From JACMLX01 sp040384325 (GTDB taxonomy: Bacteria; Gemmatimonadota; Gemmatimonadetes; Gemmatimonadales; Gemmatimonadaceae): 64,000 nucleotides of DNA. The position numbers and the translations under genes are program-made. This document shows positions 9,167 to 18,408 of the stretch, piece after piece. The DNA lies in assembly GCA_040384325.1 (NCBI GenBank), contig JAZKJL010000005.1, forward strand, positions 1,054,001-1,118,000, given 5' to 3'. The number at the start of each line of letters is the position of its first letter. Within the stretch, counting starts at the first letter, position 1. The notes beneath the pieces were generated by a model. The model ran no database searches. It had not been told where the DNA came from and saw only the letters and a list, made by a program, of their open reading frames with translations.

Positions 9167-9415
9167 ATGCGCACGACCGCGTGGCGCGAGATCGTGGCGC
9201 TTGATTCCGACGCGACCGTCGTGTTGGGTTACGTGGTCGACGGAGACGCTCGAGCGTCTCGCGATGCCTGGATCGTGGAGCGCTCCGACGGTGCCGACCG
9301 GGTGCTCGAGCGAATGCTGAAAACCTCCCGTGCGGCGGCGGGCAGCGCACCCTGTCTCGTCAACCAGAGACCTCTACCGGGGAAGCTCCGATGTCCAAGG
9401 TCACACCGTACCTGA
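9167..9415 (+). CDS. Possible small protein, unknown function
   Basis: An 82-codon frame starting MRTTAWREIVALDSD and overlapping the start of the next gene by 25 bases. The first two thirds use GC-ending codons like neighbouring genes and read as a plausible soluble protein (DAWIVERSDGADRVLERML). The tail is not protein-like and no family is recognised. It may be a degraded gene or a chance frame in an otherwise empty 300-base gap. Confidence 0.25.
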   Translation: MRTTAWREIVALDSDATVVLGYVVDGDARASRDAWIVERSDGADRVLERMLKTSRAAAGSAPCLVNQRPLPGKLRCPRSHRT

Positions 9416-9858
9416 TGTTCAACGACCAACTCGAGTCGGCGATGGCGTTCTACACGGCCACGTTTCCGGACTCGAAGGTCACACGCGTGGCGCGCACGGG
9501 AACCGATGGACCTGTCTCCTCCGCCGAGTTCGTCGTCGGCGGCCAGTCGTTCATGGGCTACAACGCCGGTGGCGCGTATTTCACGTTCTCCTCTGGGTTC
9601 TCGCTCTTCGTCGACTGCGAGGATCAGGCGGAAGTCGACTACTACTGGAACAAGATCACCGGTGCGGGTGGCACCCCGATGCAGTGCGGCTGGATCACCG
9701 ATCACTTCGGGATCACCTGGCAGATCGTGCCACGGCGCTTCATCGAACTGATTGCCGACACGAACAAGAAGAAGGTGCAGGCGGTGATGGAGGCGATGAT
9801 GACGATGGTCAAGCTCGACGTCGCGGTCCTCGAGAAGGCGTACGCAGACGCGTCGTAG
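9391..9858 (+). CDS. PhnB-like VOC superfamily protein (COG3865 type)
   Basis: 155 residues, two beta-alpha-beta-beta-beta modules of the vicinal-oxygen-chelate fold. Diagnostic motifs are LMFNDQLESAMAFYTATFPDS near the N-terminus and CGWITDHFGITWQIVP in the second half, typical of the 3-demethylubiquinone methyltransferase-like/PhnB group. A GGGGAAG sequence lies upstream of the ATG. These proteins are usually annotated by fold only; metal use and substrate are unknown. A paralogue lies at 21657-22139. Confidence 0.85.
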   Translation: MSKVTPYLMFNDQLESAMAFYTATFPDSKVTRVARTGTDGPVSSAEFVVGGQSFMGYNAGGAYFTFSSGFSLFVDCEDQAEVDYYWNKITGAGGTPMQCGWITDHFGITWQIVPRRFIELIADTNKKKVQAVMEAMMTMVKLDVAVLEKAYADAS

Positions 9859-10015
9859 GATGGCGCACGACGCGGCCATCCATGGGTTGCACCTGACGCT
9901 GCGGCGGACGTATTGTGCGCGAGTCGACCTTTAGTCAGCGCACCGCGGTGCAGACCCCCGTTGCGGGAGAGAGTCGTTGCCGGCCCGGTGCACGTCATCC
10001 TGATGCGAGAGTGAA

Positions 10016-10714
10016 ATGCGAGACGACGATATCCTCAGCGAAACCGCGTCGCTGCGCATACTGCGCCGTGCCGCCACGCTCGATGCGCAGCTTGGCCGCA
10101 CCGTCACGGTGGAGAAGCTGCGCGCCATCGCCGTCGAGGCGGGACTGTCAGAGCCTTCCGTCCGCCTCGCACTCGCTGAACTGGCCGCAGACGGCGGCGG
10201 AGGCGACGCCGAGTCGGCACCCTGGCACCGGAGATTCGGCGGTGCCGCCCTTCGGTTGATCGGCGTGACCGCGGCGACGGCGGCGACCGTTGCCGTGCTG
10301 AGTCCGATCGCTGACCTGGTCTACGCGGTGACCGGCAGCCGGACCGCCGAGAGTCACACGATCGTGCTGACGCTCGTCGGAGGGATGGGGATCGGCTGCC
10401 TGGTCGCCCGTCGCCTGCGCACACGACTCGGACAGGTCCTGACTGCCGGCATCGGGCTCGCGATGCTGGTGGACGTGACCTTCGAGATCAGCGGGTTCCT
10501 GGTCAACGGTCGCGCGGCGAAGTTCGCGGAGATCGCCGCAGCGCTCTGCGGCGTGGCGGTCGGCGTCCTGCTGGCACGGCGATCGACGGCGTCGCACCAG
10601 ATGTCACCGCCTGCCGCGACGGAAGCGGACCGCGCGGAGACGGTCACCAGGTCGCGCCGTGTGTGGCGCGCCTGGTTCACGCATCGCCCGGTCGTGTTTC
10701 CGACGTCAATGTGA
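10016..10714 (+). CDS. Membrane protein with N-terminal HTH-like segment
   Basis: 232 residues, no family recognised. Residues 1-60 form a soluble helical region (LRAIAVEAGLSEPSVRLALAELA) resembling a helix-turn-helix or domain-of-unknown-function cap. About four membrane helices follow (LIGVTAATAATVAVLSPIA, IVLTLVGGMGIGCLVA, VLTAGIGLAMLVDVTFEI, AEIAAALCGVAVGVLL). The C-terminus is basic. Its stop (TGATG) overlaps a possible start of the next gene. Whether the N-terminal part binds DNA is a guess. Confidence 0.7.
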   Translation: MRDDDILSETASLRILRRAATLDAQLGRTVTVEKLRAIAVEAGLSEPSVRLALAELAADGGGGDAESAPWHRRFGGAALRLIGVTAATAATVAVLSPIADLVYAVTGSRTAESHTIVLTLVGGMGIGCLVARRLRTRLGQVLTAGIGLAMLVDVTFEISGFLVNGRAAKFAEIAAALCGVAVGVLLARRSTASHQMSPPAATEADRAETVTRSRRVWRAWFTHRPVVFPTSM

Positions 10715-11217
10715 TGACGCAACACCGCAGATTGATCGGCGTCCGACACTCTTCGCCGTTGCTAATTATGCGGGTAGCCGTCGCACTTATCGGCGTGGCG
10801 ATTGTCGGTTGCGCACAGGCGCGAGAACAGGACTTCGCAATCGTGCGCGACGCCGTGTACGCGCCCGGGCAGGTCTGGTCATTCAAGACCACCGCTCCGC
10901 AGTCGCACGCCACCATGACCGTCCTGCGGCTCGACTCCGTGCCAGGCCTGGGGACGGTCGTGCACGTGCGCCTCGACAGCCTCGACATGGCCGAGACGGT
11001 CCGCGCGTTGAAGGGGCAGCGCAGTGTCCCGCACCTCCCGTTCGTCCGGGCTGCAATCGACTCGAGCGTCGTCGCGAAGCTGGTGGATTCTGGCGCGGTA
11101 CCTGAGTACGCCGAGGGCTATGCGCTCTGGCGGCGCGCACGGGGCGGTGCATTCAGCCTGTCGGTCGGTGGGTTCCTCCGGCAGCTTGGCGAGACCAACG
11201 GCGCGTCCGGAAAGTGA
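10714..11217 (+). CDS. Small exported protein (lipoprotein-like), unknown function
   Basis: 167 residues if the ATG at 10714 is used, which shares one base with the preceding stop (TGATG) and suggests coupling. ATG 10768 (149 residues) is the alternative. A hydrophobic segment MRVAVALIGVAIVGC ends in a lipobox-like cysteine. The mature part begins with a strand-rich region (PGQVWSFKTTAPQSHATMTVLRLD) and has no recognised domain. Export is supported by the signal; function is unknown. Confidence 0.65.
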   Translation: MTQHRRLIGVRHSSPLLIMRVAVALIGVAIVGCAQAREQDFAIVRDAVYAPGQVWSFKTTAPQSHATMTVLRLDSVPGLGTVVHVRLDSLDMAETVRALKGQRSVPHLPFVRAAIDSSVVAKLVDSGAVPEYAEGYALWRRARGGAFSLSVGGFLRQLGETNGASGK

Positions 11218-11385
11218 TTCGCGATCGGCGGTCCACCACGGGTCGCTGCGGTCAGGTCGCCCGCGAATGCTGACTTGCCGCCGCGTCTCTTCGATCGTCA
11301 TCGCCGCGGCAGCGTGTGACGGTCATCGCGGGCCGGTGACGGTGCGCGGGGTCTGTGGACACGAGCGTCGGATCGGCAGGCGACA

Positions 11386-14151
11386 TCACTGCTTCACCTT
11401 CGCGCGCAGCTCTTGGAAGAAATTCTCCACCACCACCAGCGTCCTCGCCCCGGCCATGTCCTCCCAGCGATTGTCGCGCACCATCAGGAAGCGCTGATCG
11501 TCGGGCGTGATCGCAAACGTGCCCCGCGTCGGTAATCCGGCGCGCACACGCTCCGGCATGGTGAACAGGATGCGGGGCGGTTCGGCGGAGAACGGCGGAC
11601 CCGGATTGATCCTGACGACATACATCTGTCCGGCGTTCGCGTAGAACAGCTCGCGCCCGTTGTGACCCCAGACGGGTGCGCTGCCCCCGCCACTCGAGAC
11701 CTGCCACCGTCCGCCGTTCACGTCAGGAAACGGGCGCACGAACACCTCGGCCTTTCCCTGCTCGTTCGACACGTAAGCGAGCCACCGCGAATCGGGTGAC
11801 ACCGTGGATCCATCTTCGTCGTAGGCCGTGGCCACGAGGCGTTGCGAGGCGCTGTCCACGTTCGTTCGTGCGGCGAGAATGTCACCCCCGGCCGCAGCGG
11901 CCGTCGATCCGCTCACGCCGAGCATGATCCACCGGCCATCGGGGCTCAGAAATGCATCGCGCGGCGCGTCCTTGCCCCAAAGCAGCCGCGCGTCGCCGGT
12001 ACCGTCGGCGGGTTGGCTCCACATCGCGAACTGGCCAGGCTGTCGCGTCGTTCGAGGCGCGATCGGACGATCCGACAGGAACGTGATCGACCGCCCGTCG
12101 GACGACCACGCGGGCGAACGGTCGTCCCCAGCGTCGAGCGTGAGCCGCGAGGTGGGACCAGTCGGGAGCTGCTTGATCCAGACGTCGCTGCCCAGCTCCG
12201 TGAGCATCGTCAGTGCGATGCGCTTTCCGTCCGGCGACAGCGAGAGCCCCCATCCGAGCGGCAGGAGATCGCCGACGCTGTACGATCCACCGGTGTTGAT
12301 CTGCCACGACGAATCCACCGGTTCCACGCGGCCGTTTCGGTCCACCCACACCAGCGCCGCATTGGGCGTCGGACCGGGGGCAAACTCCGGCGGTCCGAGC
12401 AGATAGAGCGCTGTCCCCGCGTCGGAGACGACGAATCCCGGCGCCTGAATGCCGTCGAGGATCGCCACCGGCTTACCGGTGGCGGCAAGGGCATCGTTGT
12501 CCCAGGGCACGGCCATCAGTGTGCCGGAACTGGTCAGGTACAACACATGTCCCGTGCGGACGTGCCAAGCGCCGACCGCGTCGTCGAACAGCGTGTGGAT
12601 GGTATCCCGGCGTGCATCATAGGCGTACACACGACTTGGCCGACAGCTCACGGGTCCCACACAGTTGGTGAGGTGGGCCGTGAACAGGATGCCGCGTGCG
12701 TCGGGGAGCGGCGAGGGCAACCACGGGAAGCGTCCGTCGAGCTTCGCGGGTGACGCGATCACCTGCGCCTTGGTCTCTCCGACACGAAGGCGCCGGAGGG
12801 TGTGCGAGCCGATGTCGTAGTAGAAAACCGAGCCATCCGTCAGCCAGGCTCCCTGATTGTACGACGAATCGATCGACTCGGCGATCGTGAGCGCGGCGCC
12901 GCCACCGATCGGCACCTTGCGCAGTTGGCCGTTCGCGACGAACCCGATCCACGCGCCATCGGGAGAGAAGAAGGGTCCGGACCCTCCCTCCGTGCCGGCC
13001 AGTGGGCGCGCGGTGAGTTCGTCTCGGCGCTTCAGATACAGCTGGCCGCGGCCTGTCAGCGGATGACGGTAGACCAGTGACGCGCCATCCGGCGAGAGGG
13101 CCGCCTCTACGCGCAACGTGATACCATCCAGCGCGCCGGCGGCGCCAAGTGTGGTCGTGTATCGGGCGACGAGGCCGTTGCTCGTCGGGCGGAGCCACCC
13201 CCACGCAGCCAACCCGGCGGCGAGCAGCGTGATCGTGACCAACGCGGGCATGACGAGCCGGGAGCGCGACCCGAAGGTCGCCGCCAGCGGTGCGAGGGTG
13301 GGATCGTGCAGCGCGTCGGCGAAGGCCTTCGCGCTGTCGAAACGGTCGGCCGGCAGCCGCTCCACCGCCTTCGCGACCGCCGCCGCCACATGCGGCGCCA
13401 CAGCCTTGCGCAACTCGCGGACCGGCCGGACTTCGTCCGACACGATCTTGATGAGGATGGCCTGCGCCGACGACCCGGAGTGCGGCAACTCACCGGTGAG
13501 CATCTCGTACAGCACCGCGCCCAGCGCGTAAATGTCCGTTCGGTTGGTGAGCTGCTTCTCCGCCGTCGCCTGTTCGGGCGACATGTAGTGCGGTGTGCCG
13601 ACCGACATGCCGGTCTCCGTCATCCGTCCACCACCCGCCGCGCTCACCGCCAGTGCAATGCCGAAGTCCGCCACCATCACGCGGCCGTCGTGGAGGAGGA
13701 TGTTCTCGGGCTTGATGTCCCGGTGAATCACCCCATGCTCGTGGGCATATTGCAGCGCATCTGCCACCTGAGTGGTGATCTTCACCGCCTCATGAATGGG
13801 GAGCTGCACTTCGCGATCGAGCTTCGCCCGCAGCGTTTCGCCCGGGATGTATGGCATGACGTAGTACAGGAACTGCTGCGCGCCGCCGTGCTCGGCCGTC
13901 GTGCTGCCGCTGTCGTACAACGGGAGGATGTGCGGATGCTGGAGCTGTGCGGTGGTCTGGATCTCCCGTGCGAACCGGTCAGCGCCCAACAGTGCCGTGA
14001 GCTCTGGTCGCAGCACCTTGAGCGCGACCTTGCGGCCGTGCTTCAGGTCCTCGGCGAGGTAGACGGTGGCCATGCCGCCTTCGCCGAGGCGCCGCTCGAT
14101 GCGGTAGCGATCGGCGAGCGGCGTCGCGAGTTGTTCGGTGAAATCGGCCAT
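11386..14151 (-). CDS. Transmembrane Ser/Thr protein kinase with C-terminal TolB/WD40-like propeller
   Basis: 921 residues. The kinase domain (about 15-285) has GEGGMATVY, Lys45, HRDIKPEN (Asp145) and DFGIALA (Asp162), with SPEQAT in the activation region. One membrane helix (VMPALVTITLLAAGLAAW) leads to about 570 residues of repeated SPDG/W-D blades (LSPDGASLVY, FSPDGAWIGF, LSPDGKRIALTM, SPAWSSDGRSITFL). This is a TolB/PD40-type beta-propeller, probably periplasmic. This architecture is common in Gemmatimonadota and Acidobacteria. It is divergent from the small genes to the right; targets are unknown. Confidence 0.93.
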   Translation of the reverse strand: MADFTEQLATPLADRYRIERRLGEGGMATVYLAEDLKHGRKVALKVLRPELTALLGADRFAREIQTTAQLQHPHILPLYDSGSTTAEHGGAQQFLYYVMPYIPGETLRAKLDREVQLPIHEAVKITTQVADALQYAHEHGVIHRDIKPENILLHDGRVMVADFGIALAVSAAGGGRMTETGMSVGTPHYMSPEQATAEKQLTNRTDIYALGAVLYEMLTGELPHSGSSAQAILIKIVSDEVRPVRELRKAVAPHVAAAVAKAVERLPADRFDSAKAFADALHDPTLAPLAATFGSRSRLVMPALVTITLLAAGLAAWGWLRPTSNGLVARYTTTLGAAGALDGITLRVEAALSPDGASLVYRHPLTGRGQLYLKRRDELTARPLAGTEGGSGPFFSPDGAWIGFVANGQLRKVPIGGGAALTIAESIDSSYNQGAWLTDGSVFYYDIGSHTLRRLRVGETKAQVIASPAKLDGRFPWLPSPLPDARGILFTAHLTNCVGPVSCRPSRVYAYDARRDTIHTLFDDAVGAWHVRTGHVLYLTSSGTLMAVPWDNDALAATGKPVAILDGIQAPGFVVSDAGTALYLLGPPEFAPGPTPNAALVWVDRNGRVEPVDSSWQINTGGSYSVGDLLPLGWGLSLSPDGKRIALTMLTELGSDVWIKQLPTGPTSRLTLDAGDDRSPAWSSDGRSITFLSDRPIAPRTTRQPGQFAMWSQPADGTGDARLLWGKDAPRDAFLSPDGRWIMLGVSGSTAAAAGGDILAARTNVDSASQRLVATAYDEDGSTVSPDSRWLAYVSNEQGKAEVFVRPFPDVNGGRWQVSSGGGSAPVWGHNGRELFYANAGQMYVVRINPGPPFSAEPPRILFTMPERVRAGLPTRGTFAITPDDQRFLMVRDNRWEDMAGARTLVVVENFFQELRAKVKQ

Positions 14152-14476
14152 GTCGGTGGAGGCGCTCGATGCAGAGAGACTGTGGATCGACCGCGGAAGC
14201 TATGCGCGGCCGCAGACACCGTCGAGCCGAAGCGAGGCTCAGGGCCGTCGCGAGCGCGGTAATTCGGTCCGTCCGCGGCAGCGCCTCGCAGCGATTGCAC
14301 GCCTTGGCGCAGCGGAGCCGTGGGAGGATGGCCGCGTGCCCCCGCCGCGGCTGTTCGATGGTGCCGGGCACTGGCGCAGATCGGGTGTGGCAGGAGATTG
14401 GAGAGGTGAGGCCGGCTCGCTCCGGTCACATCGACGCAGAACGCCCCCTATCGGTTCGACGATCTCGCCACCCGCC
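14152..14476. other. Intergenic region between divergent kinase and membrane protein genes
   Basis: 325 bases without a convincing coding frame. The rightward frame is open through it but its translation is Arg- and Ser-rich and unlike a protein. It must contain the kinase promoter; I see no clear promoter, repeat or RNA structure. Confidence 0.35.
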
Positions 14477-14902
14477 ATGCCTGCACATGCAACGATCAGA
14501 AGACAGGTGTGGACTGCCGCGTACAGCGCGTGGCTCGCCTGCTGCCTGTGGGCGTACGCGAGCGACCGCTTCGCGATGCCGTTCGCACGCGTCGTGATCA
14601 CGCCGCTCGGCGCGCTGGTCGTGGCCGGAGCAGGAGTGGTGCTGGCCTGGCGCGCGCTGAAGGGCCTCGAGAGCCTCGAGGGAGTGAGCACGTCATCGCA
14701 CTGGAGACCCTGGCGCGCGTGGCCTGTCTGGGCGCGCATTGGTATCGTGTCGTGCGGATTGTGGGCCGCGATGCTCGCGCTCGATCTGCGCGGGGGACAT
14801 CTACGGAACGTGTTCGGCGTCTACCTCGCGTTGTCGAACGTGCTCTGGATCGCTTTGGCTGGCGGCAAGCTGACTGTCCCGCAGGTCCGTGAAAGCGCGT
14901 GA
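14477..14902 (+). CDS. Small integral membrane protein, unknown function
   Basis: 141 residues from ATG 14477. Four hydrophobic helices are visible (WTAAYSAWLACCLWAYA, VITPLGALVVAGAGVVLAW, ARIGIVSCGLWAAMLAL, VYLALSNVLWIALAGG). No family is recognised. The 3' end lies 34 bases before the FKBP-like gene, so the two may be cotranscribed. Confidence 0.65.
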   Translation: MPAHATIRRQVWTAAYSAWLACCLWAYASDRFAMPFARVVITPLGALVVAGAGVVLAWRALKGLESLEGVSTSSHWRPWRAWPVWARIGIVSCGLWAAMLALDLRGGHLRNVFGVYLALSNVLWIALAGGKLTVPQVRESA

Positions 14903-14945
14903 CCGTGTCTCGCAAAGTCGTCACCTGCGAGATCCCGTGAGCCGA

Positions 14946-15341
14946 ATGAACTGGGCGTTCTTCGCATCCGCGCTTGCCGTGGCATGCGCCTCCAGCTCGT
15001 CCCTGCGCACGACGCCGAGCGGACTTCGCGTGCGCGTCCTGGCCGGCGGGTCCGGTGCCGTCGCCGTGGCAGGGCAGCGGGTCACCATCCATGAAACCAC
15101 GACCCTGCCGAGCGGTGGGCTGATCTATTCGAGTCGTGGTGGCGCGCCGATCACCTTTCGGCTTGGGGCGAATCAGGTGATCACCGGCGTCGATGAGGGT
15201 GTCACCGGCATGCGCGTCGGCGAACGCCGGCTGCTGGTGGTGCCGCCGTCGCTCAGTCGGCGTGCGGCCTACCCGGCGAATACGCCGCCCGACTCGACCC
15301 TGCACATCGATGTGGAGCTGCTCGCGATCGTGCCGGGTTAA
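14946..15341 (+). CDS. FKBP-type peptidyl-prolyl isomerase-like lipoprotein
   Basis: 131 residues with a short lipoprotein signal (ASALAVACASS). The mature part has FKBP features: TPSGLRVRVLAGGSG, GQRVTIHETTTLPSG, FRLGANQVITGVDEGVTGMRVGERR and a final strand DSTLHIDVELLAI. FKBPs catalyse cis-trans isomerisation of prolyl bonds; here probably at the outer membrane or in the periplasm. Some active-site aromatics appear substituted, so activity is uncertain. GTG 14937 is an alternative in-frame start. Confidence 0.85.
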   Translation: MNWAFFASALAVACASSSSLRTTPSGLRVRVLAGGSGAVAVAGQRVTIHETTTLPSGGLIYSSRGGAPITFRLGANQVITGVDEGVTGMRVGERRLLVVPPSLSRRAAYPANTPPDSTLHIDVELLAIVPG

Positions 15342-15621
15342 GCGATGCGAGGACGTCGCACTACTGTCGCGACATCACCGCCGCACGAGTTCGGCTGCGC
15401 CGTCGCTGCGGTCGACGACCTCGAGACCGCCTCGTGTTCTTTTCGGAACCTGGCGTCTCACTCGAGGGGCGCGAGTGGACATCGCGGGAGACTGGGCTGG
15501 TGGCGTCACCAAAAGCTCAAGGTGGGGATATCATCGTGAACGATGGCGCGCTGGTACCGTCGCGCTGTCCTCGAGTATCGTGTCGTCAATCGTCTATCAC
15601 CTCGATCTCACGAACATCACG

Positions 15622-16092
15622 ATGTCAGATCCTCAGGTTCCCACGCTGTTCGACTGGGCCGGCGGCATGCCGGCGCTGGAGCGCCTGACGGCGCGATTCT
15701 ACGAGCGCGTTCGGAGTGACGCCGTGCTTGGCGAGATTTTCGCACACATGGACGCGCACCATCCGCACTTCGTCGCACAATTCCTGGCCGAGGTGCTCGG
15801 TGGCCCAGCCGACTACTCGGCGGAACGCGGCGGACATCCGCACATGATCCGGCAGCATCTCGCACGTCACCTGACGGAGCCGCAACGCCGGGCATGGATG
15901 CAACTGTTGCTGGACACGGCGGATGAGGTCGGCCTGCCCACCGATCCGGAGTTTCGGTCCGCACTGGTGAGCTATCTGGAGTGGGGATCACGGCTGGCGG
16001 TGATCAATTCGCAACCGGCGGCGGTCGCGGAGCAGGATCTTCCGATGCCGCGCTGGGGCTGGGGCGTCCCGGGCGGGCCGTACCTACCGTAG
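15622..16092 (+). CDS. Group II truncated haemoglobin
   Basis: 156 residues. The 2-over-2 globin is recognisable: FDWAGGMPALERLTARFYERV (A/B helices), a distal region, the GHPHMIRQHL segment with His79 as likely proximal ligand, and Trp92 in RRAWMQLL matching the G8 Trp typical of group II. The glycine pairs between helices are present. Such globins bind O2, CO or NO and are linked to oxidative or nitrosative stress. The frame is open upstream to 15193 but homology starts here. Not obviously in an operon with its neighbours. Confidence 0.88.
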   Translation: MSDPQVPTLFDWAGGMPALERLTARFYERVRSDAVLGEIFAHMDAHHPHFVAQFLAEVLGGPADYSAERGGHPHMIRQHLARHLTEPQRRAWMQLLLDTADEVGLPTDPEFRSALVSYLEWGSRLAVINSQPAAVAEQDLPMPRWGWGVPGGPYLP

Positions 16093-16194
16093 CGGCCGCG
16101 GCATGCGAGATCGCGTGCATTCGGAACGTCGCTGCGCGAACCGCGGGAAGACCGGATCAGCATTCATTCACCAGGTATCGAAGGGAGGGCCGGA

Positions 16195-16668
16195 ATGCGG
16201 CCAGTGGTTCGGATCGTGTGCATAGCGCTGTTGACGTCCGGATGTGCGAATGCCAGTCGGACGACACCACCGTCGCCCCCGCGTGAGGCGCTCGCCGCGA
16301 CCAGCGTTGCCATCAGGGCCGCGTTCGCCCGCGGTGACGTGGATGGCATCATGGCGTATCATCACCGCGACGTGGTGAAGGCGTTGAGCGCCGGTGCGCT
16401 GCTGCGCGGGAGCGCCGCAGTGCGCGCAAACCTGGTGACCACGCTGACCGACTATCAGCTGGTGTTTGCGGAAAACGTCACCGAGGACCTCGTGATCTCG
16501 GGCGAAACAGCGGTCGAGCTCGCGCGCTTCACGATTCGCGGCACACCGAAGGCGGGAGGGGCACCGTTCGTGGCACGCGGGCGAGCCATGGTCGTGTACA
16601 TCCGGTCAGCGGCCAGTCCGTCCGGATGGGCGACGATTCGCGAAACGATCCAGGCTGCCGAGCCATGA
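16195..16668 (+). CDS. SnoaL/DUF4440-like (NTF2-fold) lipoprotein
   Basis: 157 residues, with GGGAGG seven bases before the ATG. The lipoprotein signal ends at LLTSGC. The mature part follows the NTF2-like cone-shaped fold: AIRAAFARGDVDGIMAYHHRDVVKAL, then a strand-rich half ending in WATIRETIQ. Members bind small molecules or act as scaffolds or isomerases; the ligand cannot be read from sequence. It lies 37 bases before the DUF1579 gene. Confidence 0.82.
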   Translation: MRPVVRIVCIALLTSGCANASRTTPPSPPREALAATSVAIRAAFARGDVDGIMAYHHRDVVKALSAGALLRGSAAVRANLVTTLTDYQLVFAENVTEDLVISGETAVELARFTIRGTPKAGGAPFVARGRAMVVYIRSAASPSGWATIRETIQAAEP

Positions 16669-16705
16669 CGCCGATCATGATATCCTCGCTGGAGGACGCG
16701 TAAGC

Positions 16706-17137
16706 ATGTCCACACGCCGCATGTCGACGCTCGAGGTGTTCATCGGCACATGGAACACGACGGGCGAGGTACTGGAAACGGAGTCCAGTCCTGCGGGCAC
16801 TTTGGTGGCCACCGACACTTATCGCTGGCTTCCCGGGAAACATTTCATCGTGCACGAGGTCGATGCACGTTTCGACGGTCAGCCGACACGATCGATGGAG
16901 GTGATGGGCTTCGATGCCGCGACCAAGCGGCACGTCGCCCGGTCGTACGATGACCAGGGCGCGACCGAGGAGTTCGTGGTCGCGCTCAAGGGCCGGCGCT
17001 GGAGCATCACCGGTGAGACGGTGCGGTTCCGGGGGAGTTTCGACGTGTCGAGAGCGCGCCTCACCGGGCTGTGGGAGATCAAGGGACGGAAGGCGGGCTG
17101 GGAGCCGTGGATCCGTCTCACCTTGATTCGCGCATGA
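16706..17137 (+). CDS. DUF1579 family protein
   Basis: 143 residues. Typical motifs are LEVFIGTWNTTGEV, YRWLPGKHFIVHEVDA, GFDAATKRHVARSYDDQG and a final GWEPWIRLTLIR. The family is a lipocalin-like barrel of unknown function found beside small stress-related genes. GGAGG lies upstream of the ATG. No signal peptide, so cytosolic. Confidence 0.82.
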   Translation: MSTRRMSTLEVFIGTWNTTGEVLETESSPAGTLVATDTYRWLPGKHFIVHEVDARFDGQPTRSMEVMGFDAATKRHVARSYDDQGATEEFVVALKGRRWSITGETVRFRGSFDVSRARLTGLWEIKGRKAGWEPWIRLTLIRA

Positions 17138-17292
17138 CGGCAGCGGGTGATGCCAGCGGTATCGGTTGACGTCGGACGACATGCGCTCATCACCCGAGTG
17201 ACGGTTCGCGTCACGACCGTGCGGTGCGCCAGCACGCATCGCGCAACACGGCGCAGGCTGCGCGCGCGCCTGCCGCACGCCAGAATTCAGTC

Positions 17293-17742
17293 ATGACGAC
17301 ACCGACACGCCGAATCCGCATTATCCTGCTCTCACCGCCTGCGCGCGTCCGATGGGCGTTGCAGGAGGGCCGCGATCATCTCGTGCCACCGGTGCGCGCG
17401 ACGGCCGACGCGGTGATCCTCGAGAGCCGCATCTCGATCGGTCCACGGGCGGCAGACGGCACACGCCCGTGTCGTGGTGCGGCAGTGCAGGGGAAACCGG
17501 GCGCGCGCTTCGTGTATGCGACCAGCGGGACGTACGCGGGCGACTACGCCACCGGCACCGGACGACGGGCCAAGGTGCCGCTCCCCGATCTCTCCCCGGC
17601 GCTCGCGGCGGCATGGGATGCAGCGCCTGACCATGTGCTCGAGGCGCGCATCGCCGGCAGCGCGAAGGACGGTGGTGCGGCGGCGGCGTCGGTGCCGCTG
17701 CTCGATGGCGGGTGGCGCCTGGTGCAGCCCGACAGTGCCTGA
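17293..17742 (+). CDS. DUF5990 family protein
   Basis: 149 residues from ATG 17293. The sequence carries the whole DUF5990 pattern: IILLSPPARVRWALQEG, AVQGKPGARFVYATSGTYAG, RRAKVPLPDL and LEARIAGSAKDGGAAAASVPLL. The function of the family is unknown. It is part of the rightward row of small genes, 61 bases before a RibD-like reductase gene. Confidence 0.75.
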   Translation: MTTPTRRIRIILLSPPARVRWALQEGRDHLVPPVRATADAVILESRISIGPRAADGTRPCRGAAVQGKPGARFVYATSGTYAGDYATGTGRRAKVPLPDLSPALAAAWDAAPDHVLEARIAGSAKDGGAAAASVPLLDGGWRLVQPDSA

Positions 17743-17803
17743 TGGGATGTGGCGTCGCATGCACTCGCTTGCCACCCGTGCGTGCGAATGACACACTAGC
17801 AGC

Positions 17804-18352
17804 ATGCGCCCCCTTCGATACTCGATCAACGTCAGCCTCGACGGCTGCATCGACCATCTCGCGATGGTCCCGAATGAGCAGACCTACCGGCACGTGATCG
17901 CCAACTTCGAGCGGTCCGATGCGATGCTGCTGGGGCGTGTCACCTACGAAATGATGGAAGTGGGATGGCGCCAGCCCGCCGCGGAGAGTGCACGCCCCGA
18001 GTGGGTCGAGTCATTCGGCCGCGTCATCGATGCCATCCCCAAGCATGTCGTGTCCTCCACGCTCGACCACGTGGATTGGAATGCCACACTGGTGCGAGGC
18101 GACTTGGCGACGGCCGTGAACGCGCTCAAGCAGCAGTCGGGGAAGGGTGTGCTGCTCGGTGGGGTGACGCTGCCACTGGCATTGGCGGACCTCGGGCTGA
18201 TAGACGAATACGAGTTCATGGTGCATCCGCGGGTCGTCGGGCACGGACCGAGGCTGCTCGATGGGCTGTCGCGGTACCTGGACCTGGAGCTGGTGGAGCA
18301 GATCGACCTGGGCTCTGGCATCTTCGTGGTGCGATACGTGCCACGCCGGTGA
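17804..18352 (+). CDS. Dihydrofolate reductase family protein (RibD C-terminal type)
   Basis: 182 residues. Recognised from the N-terminal strand YSINVSLDGCIDH, the nucleotide-binding AMLLGRVTYEMM and the GKGVLLGGVTLPLALADLGLIDEYEFMVHPRVVG block. This NADPH-binding fold is shared by RibD reductase and many stand-alone paralogues without known substrate. Residue Cys14 replaces the usual Phe of SLDGF. A second member lies at 29747-30307. Confidence 0.85.
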   Translation: MRPLRYSINVSLDGCIDHLAMVPNEQTYRHVIANFERSDAMLLGRVTYEMMEVGWRQPAAESARPEWVESFGRVIDAIPKHVVSSTLDHVDWNATLVRGDLATAVNALKQQSGKGVLLGGVTLPLALADLGLIDEYEFMVHPRVVGHGPRLLDGLSRYLDLELVEQIDLGSGIFVVRYVPRR

Positions 18353-18408
18353 CGCCGATCGATCCTCTCCAGCGGTCGGCTCGCACCGTACTTTCGCATA
18401 CGAGGGCG